DNA of 52,782 nucleotides, from NCBI RefSeq assembly GCF_022825805.1, contig NZ_JAJDWC010000079.1:1-52782 (forward strand), given 5' to 3'. Numbering within the stretch: position 1 is the first letter of the stretch; every line of letters begins with the position of its first letter. This stretch comes from Phaeobacter sp. (GTDB lineage: Bacteria > Pseudomonadota > Alphaproteobacteria > Rhodobacterales > Rhodobacteraceae). Positions 26,277 to 35,281 of this stretch are shown piece by piece. The notes beneath the pieces were generated by a model. That model worked only from the letters and a program-made list of their open reading frames with translations. It was not told where the DNA came from and ran no database searches. Both the position numbers and the translations under genes were made by a program.

Positions 26277-26858
26277 TCAGAACGCCTCCCACACGCAGCT
26301 GTCGCCTTCGGGGCGGTAGCTTTCGAAATATTGGGTGGCGGTTGGATCGGCCTTGCCGAAGGGCACCACGCGATCAGAGAGCGAGAGGATCACTTTGGCC
26401 GGCTGCAGCTGGCGCTGTTTCAGATAGGCCAGAACCAGCGAGGCGCAAAGATGGTCGAAATCGGCGGTGATGTCCTCATAGGACAGCGCCGCGGCGCTGC
26501 CTTCTTCGGTATCTGGATCCTGGTCGGCATCTGGATCCTGCGCAATATCTGGCGCGAGGAACCGGAACCGCGCCCATTGAGCGCCCGCACGCTCGTCCAA
26601 CAACACCTCATGCAGCGAGACGGAGAGGCCTGACTGCAAGGTGAACCCTTTGGCTGCGCCGTCGGACGCGGCCCGCGATGGCGATCCGATCAGCGCGACC
26701 GACAGGGCCGTCGCGAGGGCGAATGCAACAAAGGTGCCAGATGGTCTGCGGTGTTCATTACCGCAGCCCCGACCCCAAAATGCATGGGCTCCTCCTGCCG
26801 GGGCTGCAGGCGCTGCACACGTGGTGCGCGCTTTCTGAAACGAACTGACGCGGATCAT
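26277..26858 (-). CDS. DUF6497-like exported protein; start uncertain
   Basis: The C-terminal half matches a Rhodobacterales family (SGLSVSLHEVLLDERAG, VILSLSDRVVPFGKADP, TQYFESYRPEGDSCVWEAF) with two cysteines that may form a disulfide. A hydrophobic stretch (FVAFALATALSVALIG) is the likely signal peptide. The in-frame ATG at 26858 gives an unlikely 40-residue lead with no ribosome binding site. The best site (AGGAGGAG, 26790-26797) serves an ATG at 26785 that is in a different frame, as is ATG 26758, which suggests a frameshift near the signal peptide or an error. An 18-nt duplication (26511-26546) adds a DPDADQDPD insert. It lies downstream of pccB. Confidence 0.65.
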   Translation of the reverse strand: MIRVSSFQKARTTCAAPAAPAGGAHAFWGRGCGNEHRRPSGTFVAFALATALSVALIGSPSRAASDGAAKGFTLQSGLSVSLHEVLLDERAGAQWARFRFLAPDIAQDPDADQDPDTEEGSAAALSYEDITADFDHLCASLVLAYLKQRQLQPAKVILSLSDRVVPFGKADPTATQYFESYRPEGDSCVWEAF

Positions 26859-27133
26859 GGAGCAGATTCGGCTTTCATGTCAAATAGTGAGGATATTTTG
26901 AGCAGCCGCAGCTGTGACCGCTCAAATTGTTTGCATTTTGGGAACAATGACCCCGAAGGTGAGCTATTGCCCGCAAGCGCCTGAACAAGCTTAACCTTTT
27001 GTTATCTCAGCCGCCGGATTTCCGGGCTGTGCGGGCGGCTGACCCAAGATCAAGGCCGGGGCAGCGACCACGCACATATTTCGTTTACCCTTCGGCGCGA
27101 CCCTATCCCTGCCAATCCGTGATTGGTGTGTTG

Positions 27134-28666
27134 TTACAGTGGGATATTGTCGTGTTTTTTCCACGGGTTCTTGAGTTGCTTGTTACGCAGGGCGGCAAAG
27201 GCGCGGCTGACGCGCTTGCGGGTGGATTGCGGCATGATGACCTCATCAATGAAGCCGCGTTCCGCCGCGACAAAGGGATTTGCGAAACGCTCTTCGTAAT
27301 CCTTTGTGTGGGCTGCGATCTTCTCCGGTTCGGCCAGATCGGCCCGGTGAATGATCTCGGTCGCGCCTTTGGCGCCCATCACCGCGATTTCCGCGGTCGG
27401 CCAAGCATAGTTGAAATCGCCACGCAGGTGTTTCGACGCCATCACGTCATAGGCCCCGCCATAGGCCTTGCGGGTGATCACGGTGACCTTTGGCACCGTT
27501 GCCTCGCCATAGGCAAAGAGCAGTTTCGCGCCATGTTTGATCACGCCGCCATATTCCTGGCTGGTGCCCGGCAAGAAGCCCGGAACATCCACAAGCGTCA
27601 GGATTGGGATTTCGAAACAGTCGCAGAAGCGCACAAACCGCGCCGCTTTGCGGGAGCTGTCGATGTCCAGACAACCGGCCAGAACCATCGGCTGGTTGGC
27701 CACGACACCAACGGTCTGCCCCTCAAGACGGATGAACCCGGTGATGATGTTCTTGGCGAAATCTTCCTGAATTTCGTAGAAATCCGCCTCATCCGCGACT
27801 TTGAGGATCAGCTCCTTCATGTCGTAGGGGGTGTTGGGGTTGTCTGGGATCAAGGTGTCGAGCGAGGTTTCGATCCGTCCCGGCTCGTCAAAGAACGGCC
27901 GCACAGGCGGTTTTTCCCGGTTGTTGAGCGGCAGGAAATCGACCAGGCGGCGCACTTCGGCCAATGCCTCGACATCGTTTTCAAAGGCCCCATCGGCGAC
28001 CGAAGACTTCTTGGTATGGGTGGAGGCACCGCCCAGCTCCTCGGCGGTGACCACCTCGTTGGTGACAGTTTTCACCACATCGGGGCCAGTGACAAACATG
28101 TAAGAGGTGTCTTTGACCATGAAGATAAAGTCGGTCATCGCAGGCGAGTAGACCGCACCACCCGCACAGGGGCCCATGATCACGGAGATCTGCGGCACCA
28201 CGCCAGAGGCCATGATGTTGCGCTGGAACACCTCGGCGTAGCCTGCGAGAGAGGCGACACCTTCCTGGATCCGTGCGCCACCGGAATCGTTGATGCCGAT
28301 GACCGGCGCCCCGTTCTGCACCGCCATATCCATGATCTTGCAGATCTTCTGGGCATGGGTTTCCGACAGCGAGCCACCAAAGACGGTGAAATCCTGGCTG
28401 AAGACATAGACCATGCGCCCGTTGATGGTGCCCCAACCGGTTACCACGCCATCCCCGGCAGGGCGCTGCTGTTCCATGCCGAAATCGGTGCAGCGGTGGG
28501 CCACGAACATATCGAACTCTTCGAAGCTGTCCTCATCCAACAGCAGTTCGATCCGCTCCCGCGCGGTCAGTTTGCCACGCCCGTGCTGGGCGTCGATGCG
28601 TCTCTGTCCGCCGCCCAAACGCGCAGCGTCGCGGCGCTCTTCCAGCTCGGAAAGGATGTCTTTCAT
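27134..28666 (-). CDS. pccB: Propionyl-CoA carboxylase, carboxyltransferase (beta) subunit
   Basis: PccB transfers carboxyl from biotin to propionyl-CoA, giving methylmalonyl-CoA; it pairs with PccA. The 510-residue protein shows the two crotonase-like halves: the N-terminal acyl-CoA domain with [19 protein letters not shown] and [18 protein letters not shown], and the C-terminal half with [25 protein letters not shown]-type motif and [18 protein letters not shown] at 28666 is the conserved start and AGGGGG lies eight bases upstream; an ATG two codons earlier is too close to it. The upstream region carries TTTGCAAA-type sites expected for PccR. Confidence 0.97.
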   Translation of the reverse strand: MKDILSELEERRDAARLGGGQRRIDAQHGRGKLTARERIELLLDEDSFEEFDMFVAHRCTDFGMEQQRPAGDGVVTGWGTINGRMVYVFSQDFTVFGGSLSETHAQKICKIMDMAVQNGAPVIGINDSGGARIQEGVASLAGYAEVFQRNIMASGVVPQISVIMGPCAGGAVYSPAMTDFIFMVKDTSYMFVTGPDVVKTVTNEVVTAEELGGASTHTKKSSVADGAFENDVEALAEVRRLVDFLPLNNREKPPVRPFFDEPGRIETSLDTLIPDNPNTPYDMKELILKVADEADFYEIQEDFAKNIITGFIRLEGQTVGVVANQPMVLAGCLDIDSSRKAARFVRFCDCFEIPILTLVDVPGFLPGTSQEYGGVIKHGAKLLFAYGEATVPKVTVITRKAYGGAYDVMASKHLRGDFNYAWPTAEIAVMGAKGATEIIHRADLAEPEKIAAHTKDYEERFANPFVAAERGFIDEVIMPQSTRKRVSRAFAALRNKQLKNPWKKHDNIPL

Positions 28667-28706
28667 GGCCATGCCCCCTAATGAATTTCCGCCGACCATA
28701 GCCGCA

Positions 28707-28781
28707 GTGCAAATGAAGCCAAAGGACTTATTGGCAAATTTGCAAACCATTTGCGTAGAGGATCTGAATATTTGCAAATCA
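28707..28781. promoter_or_regulatory. Candidate PccR (ScfR-family) operator region upstream of pccB
   Basis: TTTGCAAA occurs exactly at 28739-28746 and 28771-28778. Near copies surround them: TTGGCAAA 28731-28738, TTTGCG 28750-28755 and GTGCAAATG 28707-28715. PccR of Rhodobacter sphaeroides is reported to recognise TTTGCAAA-type half-sites upstream of pccB. The sites lie 65-112 nt upstream of pccB and also in front of the divergent protease gene. Confidence 0.7.
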
Positions 28782-28874
28782 GCGCAGAACCGCGCAATTC
28801 GCGATCAGGACGCAGGCGTTCTTGATGTGGTAACCGGTGGGCTCGTATCACCGGGGGCGAACAATCAAAATGGA

Positions 28875-30281
28875 ATGACGCCGATGTTGCCCACCGACCA
28901 GATCCTGCGCGCTTTGCAGTTTGACAGTTTTTACAGCCGCAACCCGCTGAACACCGCAGACGATGACCGGCTGGAAATCACCTATCAGTTTGCAGGCAAC
29001 AGCGCCCCGGCCGATTTGCCAACCAACAGCAGCTACAGCGGCTGGCGCAGCTTCACCGCCGCAGAAGAAGCCGCCTTTCGCACGGTCTTTGACCAGGTGG
29101 AGACATTCTTGAACGTCGAATTCGTCGAGACGACCAATTCTGGCGATCCGGATCTGAACCTCGGCATGGTCTCGCTGCCCGGCAATACAGCCGGAACTGG
29201 CGGCTACAGCATCAGCTTCTTTGGCGACACGATTTCCAGCTGGGATGGGTTTGCGGTCTTTGACGCCAGCTACGACATGTCGGACCCGATCTATGAAAGC
29301 CTGATCTTCCACGAGCTGGGCCACGCCATGGGGCTGCAACACCCGTTCGAAGCCAACCCTGCCCTGCCGGAGGAGTTTGAAAACAACCTCTATTCGGTGA
29401 TGTCCTACACCCCCAACCCGCTGAACGGGTTGGACAGTGATGGCATGATGCTCTTTGATGTGATCGCGCTGCAGGATATTTGGGGGTCGGTCGACAACAA
29501 CACCGGCAATTCGATCTACACTGGCGCGCGCAACGACACGGTCGATGTGATCTGGGACACCGGCGGGCGCGACACGCTCGACGCGAGCGACCGCAGCGCG
29601 GGGGTGACGCTGAACCTGCGGGAGATGCAGTTTTCCAGCTTTGATTCCAACAGCGATGTGGTGATCGCCGATGGCGTGACCATCGAAGATGCCATCGGCA
29701 GCGGCGGTGCGGACCTGATCTATGGCAACGGCGTGGGCAATATGCTGATGGCCGGCAGCGGCGCGGATACGGTCAACGCGGGCAATGGTGCCGACACGGT
29801 GTATGGCCAGGCAGGCAGCGACGATCTGTCAGGTGCGGCGGGCCGCGACCGGCTGCTGGGGGGCAATGGCACCGATACGCTCTATGGCAACAAGGGGGCA
29901 GACACGCTCTTGGGCGGCAATGGCCGCGACACGCTGCGCGGCGGTGAAGGCAATGATGTGTTGAGCGGCAACAAAGGCTGGGATCTGCTGATTGGCGGCG
30001 CCGGAAATGACAAGCTGAACGGCATGCTTGGCAACGACCGGTTGAGCGGCAATGCCGGGGCCGATGAATTCATCTATGTCAACAATGGCGGCAACGACGT
30101 GATCCGCGATTTCCAGGATGACATCGACAGCATCCGCATCACCGGCCACGGCAGCGTCGCCGAGTTGCTGGCATTGGCGCAGGAAGTGGACGGTGACGTG
30201 CTGTTCGACCTTGATGGCAACCACAGTGTCACAGTGCGCAATACGACCATTTTGGAGATCAGCGACGATTTGCTGGTCTGA
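28875..30281 (+). CDS. Serralysin-like M10 metalloprotease with RTX repeats
   Basis: A secreted zinc protease. It contains the full serralysin site HELGHAMGLQHP (H-E-x-x-H-x-x-G-x-x-H, about residues 145-156) and a Met-turn (YSVMSYTP). Calcium-binding nonapeptide repeats follow (GGNGTDTLYG, GGNGRDTLRG, GGAGNDKLNG), and the acidic C-terminus resembles a type I secretion signal. No N-terminal signal peptide, as expected for type I export; the exporter is not in the window. Start choice is hard: ATG 28875 gives 468 residues. GTG 28827 or ATG 28713 would lengthen it, but from 28713 the peptide would be a translation of the TTTGCAAA sites, which argues against it. Confidence 0.87.
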   Translation: MTPMLPTDQILRALQFDSFYSRNPLNTADDDRLEITYQFAGNSAPADLPTNSSYSGWRSFTAAEEAAFRTVFDQVETFLNVEFVETTNSGDPDLNLGMVSLPGNTAGTGGYSISFFGDTISSWDGFAVFDASYDMSDPIYESLIFHELGHAMGLQHPFEANPALPEEFENNLYSVMSYTPNPLNGLDSDGMMLFDVIALQDIWGSVDNNTGNSIYTGARNDTVDVIWDTGGRDTLDASDRSAGVTLNLREMQFSSFDSNSDVVIADGVTIEDAIGSGGADLIYGNGVGNMLMAGSGADTVNAGNGADTVYGQAGSDDLSGAAGRDRLLGGNGTDTLYGNKGADTLLGGNGRDTLRGGEGNDVLSGNKGWDLLIGGAGNDKLNGMLGNDRLSGNAGADEFIYVNNGGNDVIRDFQDDIDSIRITGHGSVAELLALAQEVDGDVLFDLDGNHSVTVRNTTILEISDDLLV

Positions 30282-30327
30282 CCCTAGAACAGTGGACAAT
30301 CGCCGCGGCGTGACCTAGATCCTTCAC

Positions 30328-31539
30328 ATGCGAACTATTCCGCGGCGGTTTCTCAACCGCACCTCCCATCCCACGCTTGGCACGTTGATCCTGCTGTCGG
30401 GGCTGTCCGCCCTGGCGATGAATATCTTCCTGCCCTCGCTGCCGGGGATGGCGCTCTATTTTGATGCAGATTACAGCCTGATGCAGCTGTCCGTTGCGCT
30501 CTACCTTGCGATGAGCGCCGTGGTGCAGATCTTCATCGGGCCGGTGTCGGACAAATTTGGCCGCCGCCCCGTGATCTTGTGGAGCATGATCCTATTTCTG
30601 CTGGCCACACTGGGCTGTCTTTATGCCCCAACCGCAGAGGTTTTCCTGTTCTGCCGCCTCTGCCAGGCGATTGTCGCGGCCACCATGGTGTTGAGCCGGG
30701 CAGCGGTGCGCGACATCTGCGAAGGACCGGAAGCGGCCAGCATGATCGCCTATGTCACCATGGGCATGGCCGTTGTGCCGATGATCAGCCCGGTGATCGG
30801 CGGGGTGCTGGAGGAGGCGGTGGGCTGGCAGGCCAATTTCTGGCTACTGATCGCGCTTGGCGCGCTGACCTATCTGATCGCGTTCTATGACCTCGGTGAA
30901 ACCGCGCAGAAGAGCGGCAAGACGCTGATCGGGCAGTTCCGCGAATATCCCAAACTGCTGCGCTCACCGCGGTTTTGGGGCTATTCACTGGCCTCTGGCC
31001 TGTCGTCGGGGGCGTTTTTTGCCTATCTCGGCGGCGCGCCATTTGTCGGCACGCAGATCTATGGCTTGGGTCCGGCGGAGCTGGGGCTCTATTTCTCCTC
31101 CCCTGCGGTGGGATATTTTGTTGGCAATTTCATCTCTGGGCGGTTTTCGGTCCGGGTCGGTGTGAACCAGATGGTTCTGCGCGGCACCATCATCAACACC
31201 TCCGGTGTCAGCCTGTCGCTGGCTTTGGCGCTGGCGGGGATGGATTCGGTCTACTCCTTCTTTGGCTTTATGACGCTGGTGGGCATCGGCAACGGGATGG
31301 CCATTCCCAATGCCACCGCCGGGGCCATTTCCGTCCGGCCACATCTGGCAGGCACGGCATCCGGCCTCGCGGGCGCGATCATGATTGGCGTGGGCGCGGG
31401 CCTGAGCGCCTTTGCCGGTTATCTTCTGGTGCCCGGATCGACCGCGACGCCCCTGCTGCAGATCATGACTGCCACTGCCGTTCTGGGCGGGGTTTCCATC
31501 CTGGTGGTGATCCGGCGGGAGCGCAGGCTGAATCTCTGA
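30328..31539 (+). CDS. MFS transporter, Bcr/CflA drug-exporter family
   Basis: The 403-residue inner-membrane protein has about twelve membrane segments with the major-facilitator loop motif GPVSDKFGRRPVILWSM (about 71-87) and the Bcr/CflA feature FLPSLPGMALYF in the first loop (about 34-45). Such transporters use proton exchange to export chloramphenicol, bicyclomycin-like drugs, dipeptides or cysteine. The physiological substrate here is unknown. It starts 46 nt after the protease gene and ends about 150 nt before pccR, all on the plus strand; co-transcription is possible but not shown. Confidence 0.9.
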   Translation: MRTIPRRFLNRTSHPTLGTLILLSGLSALAMNIFLPSLPGMALYFDADYSLMQLSVALYLAMSAVVQIFIGPVSDKFGRRPVILWSMILFLLATLGCLYAPTAEVFLFCRLCQAIVAATMVLSRAAVRDICEGPEAASMIAYVTMGMAVVPMISPVIGGVLEEAVGWQANFWLLIALGALTYLIAFYDLGETAQKSGKTLIGQFREYPKLLRSPRFWGYSLASGLSSGAFFAYLGGAPFVGTQIYGLGPAELGLYFSSPAVGYFVGNFISGRFSVRVGVNQMVLRGTIINTSGVSLSLALALAGMDSVYSFFGFMTLVGIGNGMAIPNATAGAISVRPHLAGTASGLAGAIMIGVGAGLSAFAGYLLVPGSTATPLLQIMTATAVLGGVSILVVIRRERRLNL

Positions 31540-31645
31540 ACGCACAGGACGTAGCTGGGGATCGCTGGGCCACCGGCTGAACCACTACTGGTGAACCACA
31601 AGGAGCGAAGTCAGCAGAGATGGCCTGCGCGCTTGCGTCCAGAAC

Positions 31646-31683
31646 TTTGCAATTCTACAGTTTGGCGGTAACCAATTTGCAAA
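31646..31683 (+). promoter_or_regulatory. Candidate PccR autoregulatory sites and pccR ribosome binding site
   Basis: TTTGCAAT (31646-31653), TTTGGCGG (31661-31668) and TTTGCAAA (31676-31683) begin exactly 15 bp apart. The last one overlaps AAAGGAG, the pccR ribosome binding site. Binding here would block pccR expression, so negative autoregulation is a reasonable inference. Confidence 0.6.
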
Positions 31684-31693
31684 GGAGCCTGCC

Positions 31694-33082
31694 GTGGCGC
31701 AACAAAAACTCTACGCCGGTGCAAAACTGCGGGAAATGAGGTTGCGGCTGTCGCTGACGCAAAAGGAATTTGCAGCCAAATTGGGCGTGTCCCTGCCCTA
31801 TCTGAACCAGATGGAAAACAACAACCGACCGCTGTCGACCACGGTGGTGCTGGCGCTGGCGCAGGAGTTCGGCCTGGATGTCACCGAACTGTCGACCGGA
31901 GACAGCGAACGGCTGGTCAGCGACATGCGAGAGGTGATGGCCGATCCGGTTTTCGCCGAGGACATCCCACCGATCGCGGATCTGCGGCTGACGGCCTCCA
32001 ACGCCCCGGCGCTGGCGCGGGCGTTTTTATCGCTACACCGGGCCTATCGGCAGACCCACGAGCGGCTGGCATCGCTGGATGAGGCCCTCGGGCGGGAGGA
32101 CGCGCGGCTGCAGGCGTCGCCTTGGGAGGAAGTGCGCGATTTCTTCCATTATTGCGACAACTACATCGATGCGGTGGATCGCGCGGCGGAGCATTTTGCA
32201 GGCAAGCTGGACACCCGCAGCGCAGCGATTGCGGCACTGGAACATGCGGATATCAAAGTGGTCTGGAGCGATATCGACGGGCTGCGCCGCTATGACAGCA
32301 GCCACAAGATCCTGCATCTGTCGGCACGGGCCTCGCCGCAGACACAGCTGTTTCAACTGTTGTTGCAGGTGGCACTGCTGCGGCAGAATGACCTGCTGGA
32401 AGCAACGCTGGATTTCGCCCGGTTCCAAAGCGATGCCGCCCGGTCCATCGCGAAAATTGGTCTGGCCAATTACTTCGCAGGCGCGGCCATGATGCCCTAC
32501 AACAGGTTTCTGGAGGCGGCGCAGAGCTACCGGCACGATCTGGAGCGGTTGTCCAACCGGTTTGGCGCGTCCATCGAACAGGTGGCCCATCGTCTGTCGA
32601 CGCTGCAACGGCCCGGCGCCAAAGGCGTGCCCTTCTTCTTTGTGCGGGTCGATCAGGCCGGCACGATCACCAAACGCCATTCCGCAACGCGGCTGCAATT
32701 TGCCCGCTTTGGCGGGGCCTGCCCGCTGTGGAATGTGCATCGCGCGTTTGAAACGCCGGGGCGGTTTCTGCGGCAATTGGCTGAAACCCCCGATGGGGTG
32801 CGTTACATTTCGCTGGCGCGGGATGTGTCCAAATCGGGCGGCTCCTATGGTGCGCCGGTGCGGCGCTACGCCATTGCGCTTGGCTGCGAGGTGCGCCACG
32901 CCGATGCTCTGGTCTACGCGGACGGGCTGGATGTGAGCAATGACAGCGCCTATGAGCCGATCGGGATTTCCTGCCGGATCTGCGAACGGGCCGAGTGCCA
33001 CCAGCGCTCGGTGCCGCCGCTAGAACGCCGCTTGACCATCAACACAGATCAACGCGGCGTCCTGCCCTATGAGGTGAACTGA
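31694..33082 (+). CDS. pccR: Short-chain fatty acyl-CoA regulator PccR (XRE + ImmA/IrrE-like + DUF2083)
   Basis: PccR-type regulators sense propionyl-CoA-related metabolites and control pccB. The 462-residue protein has an XRE helix-turn-helix (SLTQKEFAAKLGVSLPYLNQ, about 19-38), a central ImmA/IrrE-like region without the zinc HExxH, and a C-terminal DUF2083 domain with clustered cysteines (CRICERAECHQRSVPP) as in RamB/ScfR proteins. It starts with GTG at 31694, placed by AAAGGAG. Its presence near pccA/pccB and the TTTGCAAA sites in both upstream regions strongly support the assignment. Confidence 0.92.
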   Translation: MAQQKLYAGAKLREMRLRLSLTQKEFAAKLGVSLPYLNQMENNNRPLSTTVVLALAQEFGLDVTELSTGDSERLVSDMREVMADPVFAEDIPPIADLRLTASNAPALARAFLSLHRAYRQTHERLASLDEALGREDARLQASPWEEVRDFFHYCDNYIDAVDRAAEHFAGKLDTRSAAIAALEHADIKVVWSDIDGLRRYDSSHKILHLSARASPQTQLFQLLLQVALLRQNDLLEATLDFARFQSDAARSIAKIGLANYFAGAAMMPYNRFLEAAQSYRHDLERLSNRFGASIEQVAHRLSTLQRPGAKGVPFFFVRVDQAGTITKRHSATRLQFARFGGACPLWNVHRAFETPGRFLRQLAETPDGVRYISLARDVSKSGGSYGAPVRRYAIALGCEVRHADALVYADGLDVSNDSAYEPIGISCRICERAECHQRSVPPLERRLTINTDQRGVLPYEVN

Positions 33083-33099
33083 GCCTGCAATCAGGCTTT
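33082..33099. terminator. Hairpin spanning both convergent stop codons
   Basis: AGCCTG and CAGGCT pair around CAAT, followed by TT. The hairpin begins in the pccR stop codon (TGA, 33080-33082) and contains the ydcH-like stop (33091-33093). It may terminate both transcripts. Confidence 0.5.
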
Positions 33100-33330
33100 G
33101 GACAGCATCGCCCAGATTTCATCTTTCAGCGCGGCACGTTGCTTGCGCAAATCGGTTTCGGCCTGATCGCCAACCGGCTCCACATTGGTTTCGGCGCGAT
33201 GCACCGCGCGGTTCACATCGTGATAGCTGTCGGCGAGTTTGGCGAAATGGGCGTCGGATTGTTTCAGCGCCTGAATTTGCTCGCGTTTTTCGGGAAATTC
33301 GGCGGCCAGCTCATGTGGGGTGTTGGACAT
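33091..33330 (-). CDS. YdcH family (DUF465) protein
   Basis: A 79-residue, fully helical and charged protein. The pattern ELAAEFPEKREQIQALKQSD, HFAKLADSYHDVNRAVHR and LRKQRAALKDEIWAML matches the DUF465/YdcH family, which forms antiparallel helical hairpins; a molecular role is not established. AAGGAGCGCATT lies before the ATG. It is monocistronic and converges on pccR with only eight bases between stops. Confidence 0.9.
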   Translation of the reverse strand: MSNTPHELAAEFPEKREQIQALKQSDAHFAKLADSYHDVNRAVHRAETNVEPVGDQAETDLRKQRAALKDEIWAMLSKA

Positions 33331-33488
33331 AATGCGCTCCTTCTATCTGCGTTGGCCCAGATCTAGCGCATTGTAATCGCCCGCACTTTGACCCGGATCA
33401 AACCGGAGACGGCTGGGGCATTTTGGGATCCATTTGCGGTGTCTTGTGACGGCTCATGTTCGCCACCCAAACTGACCGCAACAATAGA

Positions 33489-33513
33489 GGCCCGCGCCAA
33501 AACGATGCGGGCC
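33489..33513 (-). terminator. Probable betA terminator
   Basis: On the minus strand GGCCCGC pairs with GCGGGCC around an 11-nt T-rich loop and is followed by TCTATTGTT. It starts about 30 nt after the betA stop. The T-run is interrupted. Confidence 0.55.
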
Positions 33514-33545
33514 CCTGATTGGTTTTGTGGTGGATCCGCGCGGTT

Positions 33546-35201
33546 TCAACGCTGTGCGGTCTGCCAGTTCGGATTGAACCAGGCCTGCGCATTGGAGGCG
33601 GGCAAACGGCGACCCAGAATGTGATCGGAGGCTTTTTCACCTGTCATGATCGAGGGACCGTTGAGATTGCCATTGGTGATGCGCGGGAAGATCGAGCTGT
33701 CTGCCACACGCAGGCCATCCACGCCAATCACACGGCATTCGGGATCGACCACCGCCATCGGATCGTCCGCTGCACCCATTTTACAGGTGCCGCAGGGGTG
33801 ATAGGCGCTTTCGACGTGCTCGCGGATGAAACCGTTCAGCTCCTCATCGCTTTGCAGCGCGTCACCGGGTTGGATTTCGTGTTTCACAAACGGTTTCATC
33901 GCGTCCTGAGCAAAAATCTCGCGGGTCAGGCGGATGCATTTGCGGAAATCTTCCCAGTCCTTTTCCGTCGACATGTAGTTGAACAGGATCTTCGGCGCGT
34001 CCTTGGGATCGCTGGAGGCCAGCGTGATCTCGCCGCGCGAATCCGAGCGCATCGGGCCGACATGGGCCTGAAAACCGTGGCCTTCGGCTGCGGCCTGACC
34101 GTCGTAGCGCACCGCAATGGGCAGGAAGTGATATTGAATGTCCGGATAGTCCACGCCTTTGTCGGAGCGGATGAAGGCCGCGCTCTCGAACTGGTTGGAG
34201 GCACCCAGGCCGGTTTTGGAGAACAGCCATTGCGCCCCAACCCAAGCCTTGCCGAACAGGTTCCAGTATTTGAACAGGGTGATCGGCAGTTTGGAGGCGA
34301 ACTGGAAGTAGAATTCCAAGTGATCCTGCAGGTTCTGGCCCACGCCGGGGCGGTCTGCGATGACCTCAATGCCGTGTTCGGCCAGATGCTCCGCCGGACC
34401 GATGCCAGACAACATCAGAAGTTTGGGCGAGTTGATGGAGGACGCCGACAGGATCACCTCGCGGTTGGCGCGGATCACTTCGATCTTGCCGCCGCGTTCG
34501 ATTTCAACACCCACGGCGCGCCCGTCTTCGATCACCACCCGGCGGGCCAATGCGCGGATCAGATCGCAGTTGTCGCGTTTCAACGCAGGCTTCAGATAGG
34601 CGTTTGCGGCAGACCAGCGCTGACCTTTGTAGACGGTCATCTCCATCGGGCCAAAGCCCTCTTGCTGCTCGCCGTTGTAGTCCGCTGTCACCGGATAGCC
34701 CGCCTGTTCGCCCGCGGAAACAAAGGCATCGTGCAGCGGGTTGTCGCGTGGACCGCGGGTCACATGCAGCGGGCCGTCTTTGCCGCGCCAATCCGGGTCA
34801 CCACCATGGCCCCGGTCGTTCCAGGTTTCCATCCGTTTGAAATACGGCAGCACATCGGCATAGGACCAGCCGGTCGCGCCGCTTTCAGACCAATGGTTGT
34901 AGTCCCCGGCGTGGCCGCGCACATAGACCATGCCGTTGATCGAGGACGAGCCGCCAATGACCTTGCCGCGCGGTGTGACCAGCTCGCGCCCGCCGAGATG
35001 TGGTTCCGGCTGAGATTTGTAGCCCCAGTCATAGAGCGGCATGTTCATCGGATAGCTGAGCGCACCCGGCATCTGGATAAACGGGCCTGCGTCGCTGCCG
35101 CCATGTTCAATCACCAGCACCTTATGGCCTGCCTCTGACAGGCGATAAGCGATGGCACAGCCGGCCGAGCCAGCACCAACAATCACGTAATCTGCGTTCA
35201 T
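33546..35201 (-). CDS. betA: Choline dehydrogenase
   Basis: BetA oxidises choline to betaine aldehyde at the membrane with FAD. The 551-residue GMC oxidoreductase starts with the FAD dinucleotide motif [15 protein letters not shown] (GxGxxG at 9-14), has GMC signature 1 around [14 protein letters not shown] (about 84-97) and signature 2 around [17 protein letters not shown] (about 255-271). It ends with the active-site region [10 protein letters not shown] (His about 468) and NGNLNGPSI. It follows betB after an 80-bp spacer with a GC hairpin and probably belongs to the same transcript. Confidence 0.95.
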   Translation of the reverse strand: MNADYVIVGAGSAGCAIAYRLSEAGHKVLVIEHGGSDAGPFIQMPGALSYPMNMPLYDWGYKSQPEPHLGGRELVTPRGKVIGGSSSINGMVYVRGHAGDYNHWSESGATGWSYADVLPYFKRMETWNDRGHGGDPDWRGKDGPLHVTRGPRDNPLHDAFVSAGEQAGYPVTADYNGEQQEGFGPMEMTVYKGQRWSAANAYLKPALKRDNCDLIRALARRVVIEDGRAVGVEIERGGKIEVIRANREVILSASSINSPKLLMLSGIGPAEHLAEHGIEVIADRPGVGQNLQDHLEFYFQFASKLPITLFKYWNLFGKAWVGAQWLFSKTGLGASNQFESAAFIRSDKGVDYPDIQYHFLPIAVRYDGQAAAEGHGFQAHVGPMRSDSRGEITLASSDPKDAPKILFNYMSTEKDWEDFRKCIRLTREIFAQDAMKPFVKHEIQPGDALQSDEELNGFIREHVESAYHPCGTCKMGAADDPMAVVDPECRVIGVDGLRVADSSIFPRITNGNLNGPSIMTGEKASDHILGRRLPASNAQAWFNPNWQTAQR

Positions 35202-35223
35202 TGCGTCTCTCGATAGTCATTGC

Positions 35224-35253
35224 GGGCGGCCCTGGGTCGCAAGCGGGCCGCCC
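35224..35253. repeat. Intercistronic hairpin between betB and betA
   Basis: GGGCGGCCC (35224-35232) and GGGCCGCCC (35245-35253) are perfectly complementary around 12 nt. No T-run. It could set relative betB and betA mRNA levels by stabilising or partly terminating the transcript. Confidence 0.5.
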
Positions 35254-35281
35254 CATGTTCAGATTGAAATCACACGCGCGA

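Noticed and set aside
31694-33082. Toxin-antitoxin or phage repressor reading of the XRE/ImmA-like protein
   Set aside because: The DUF2083 C-terminus with clustered cysteines, the pcc gene context and the TTTGCAAA sites identify it as a PccR/ScfR metabolic regulator.
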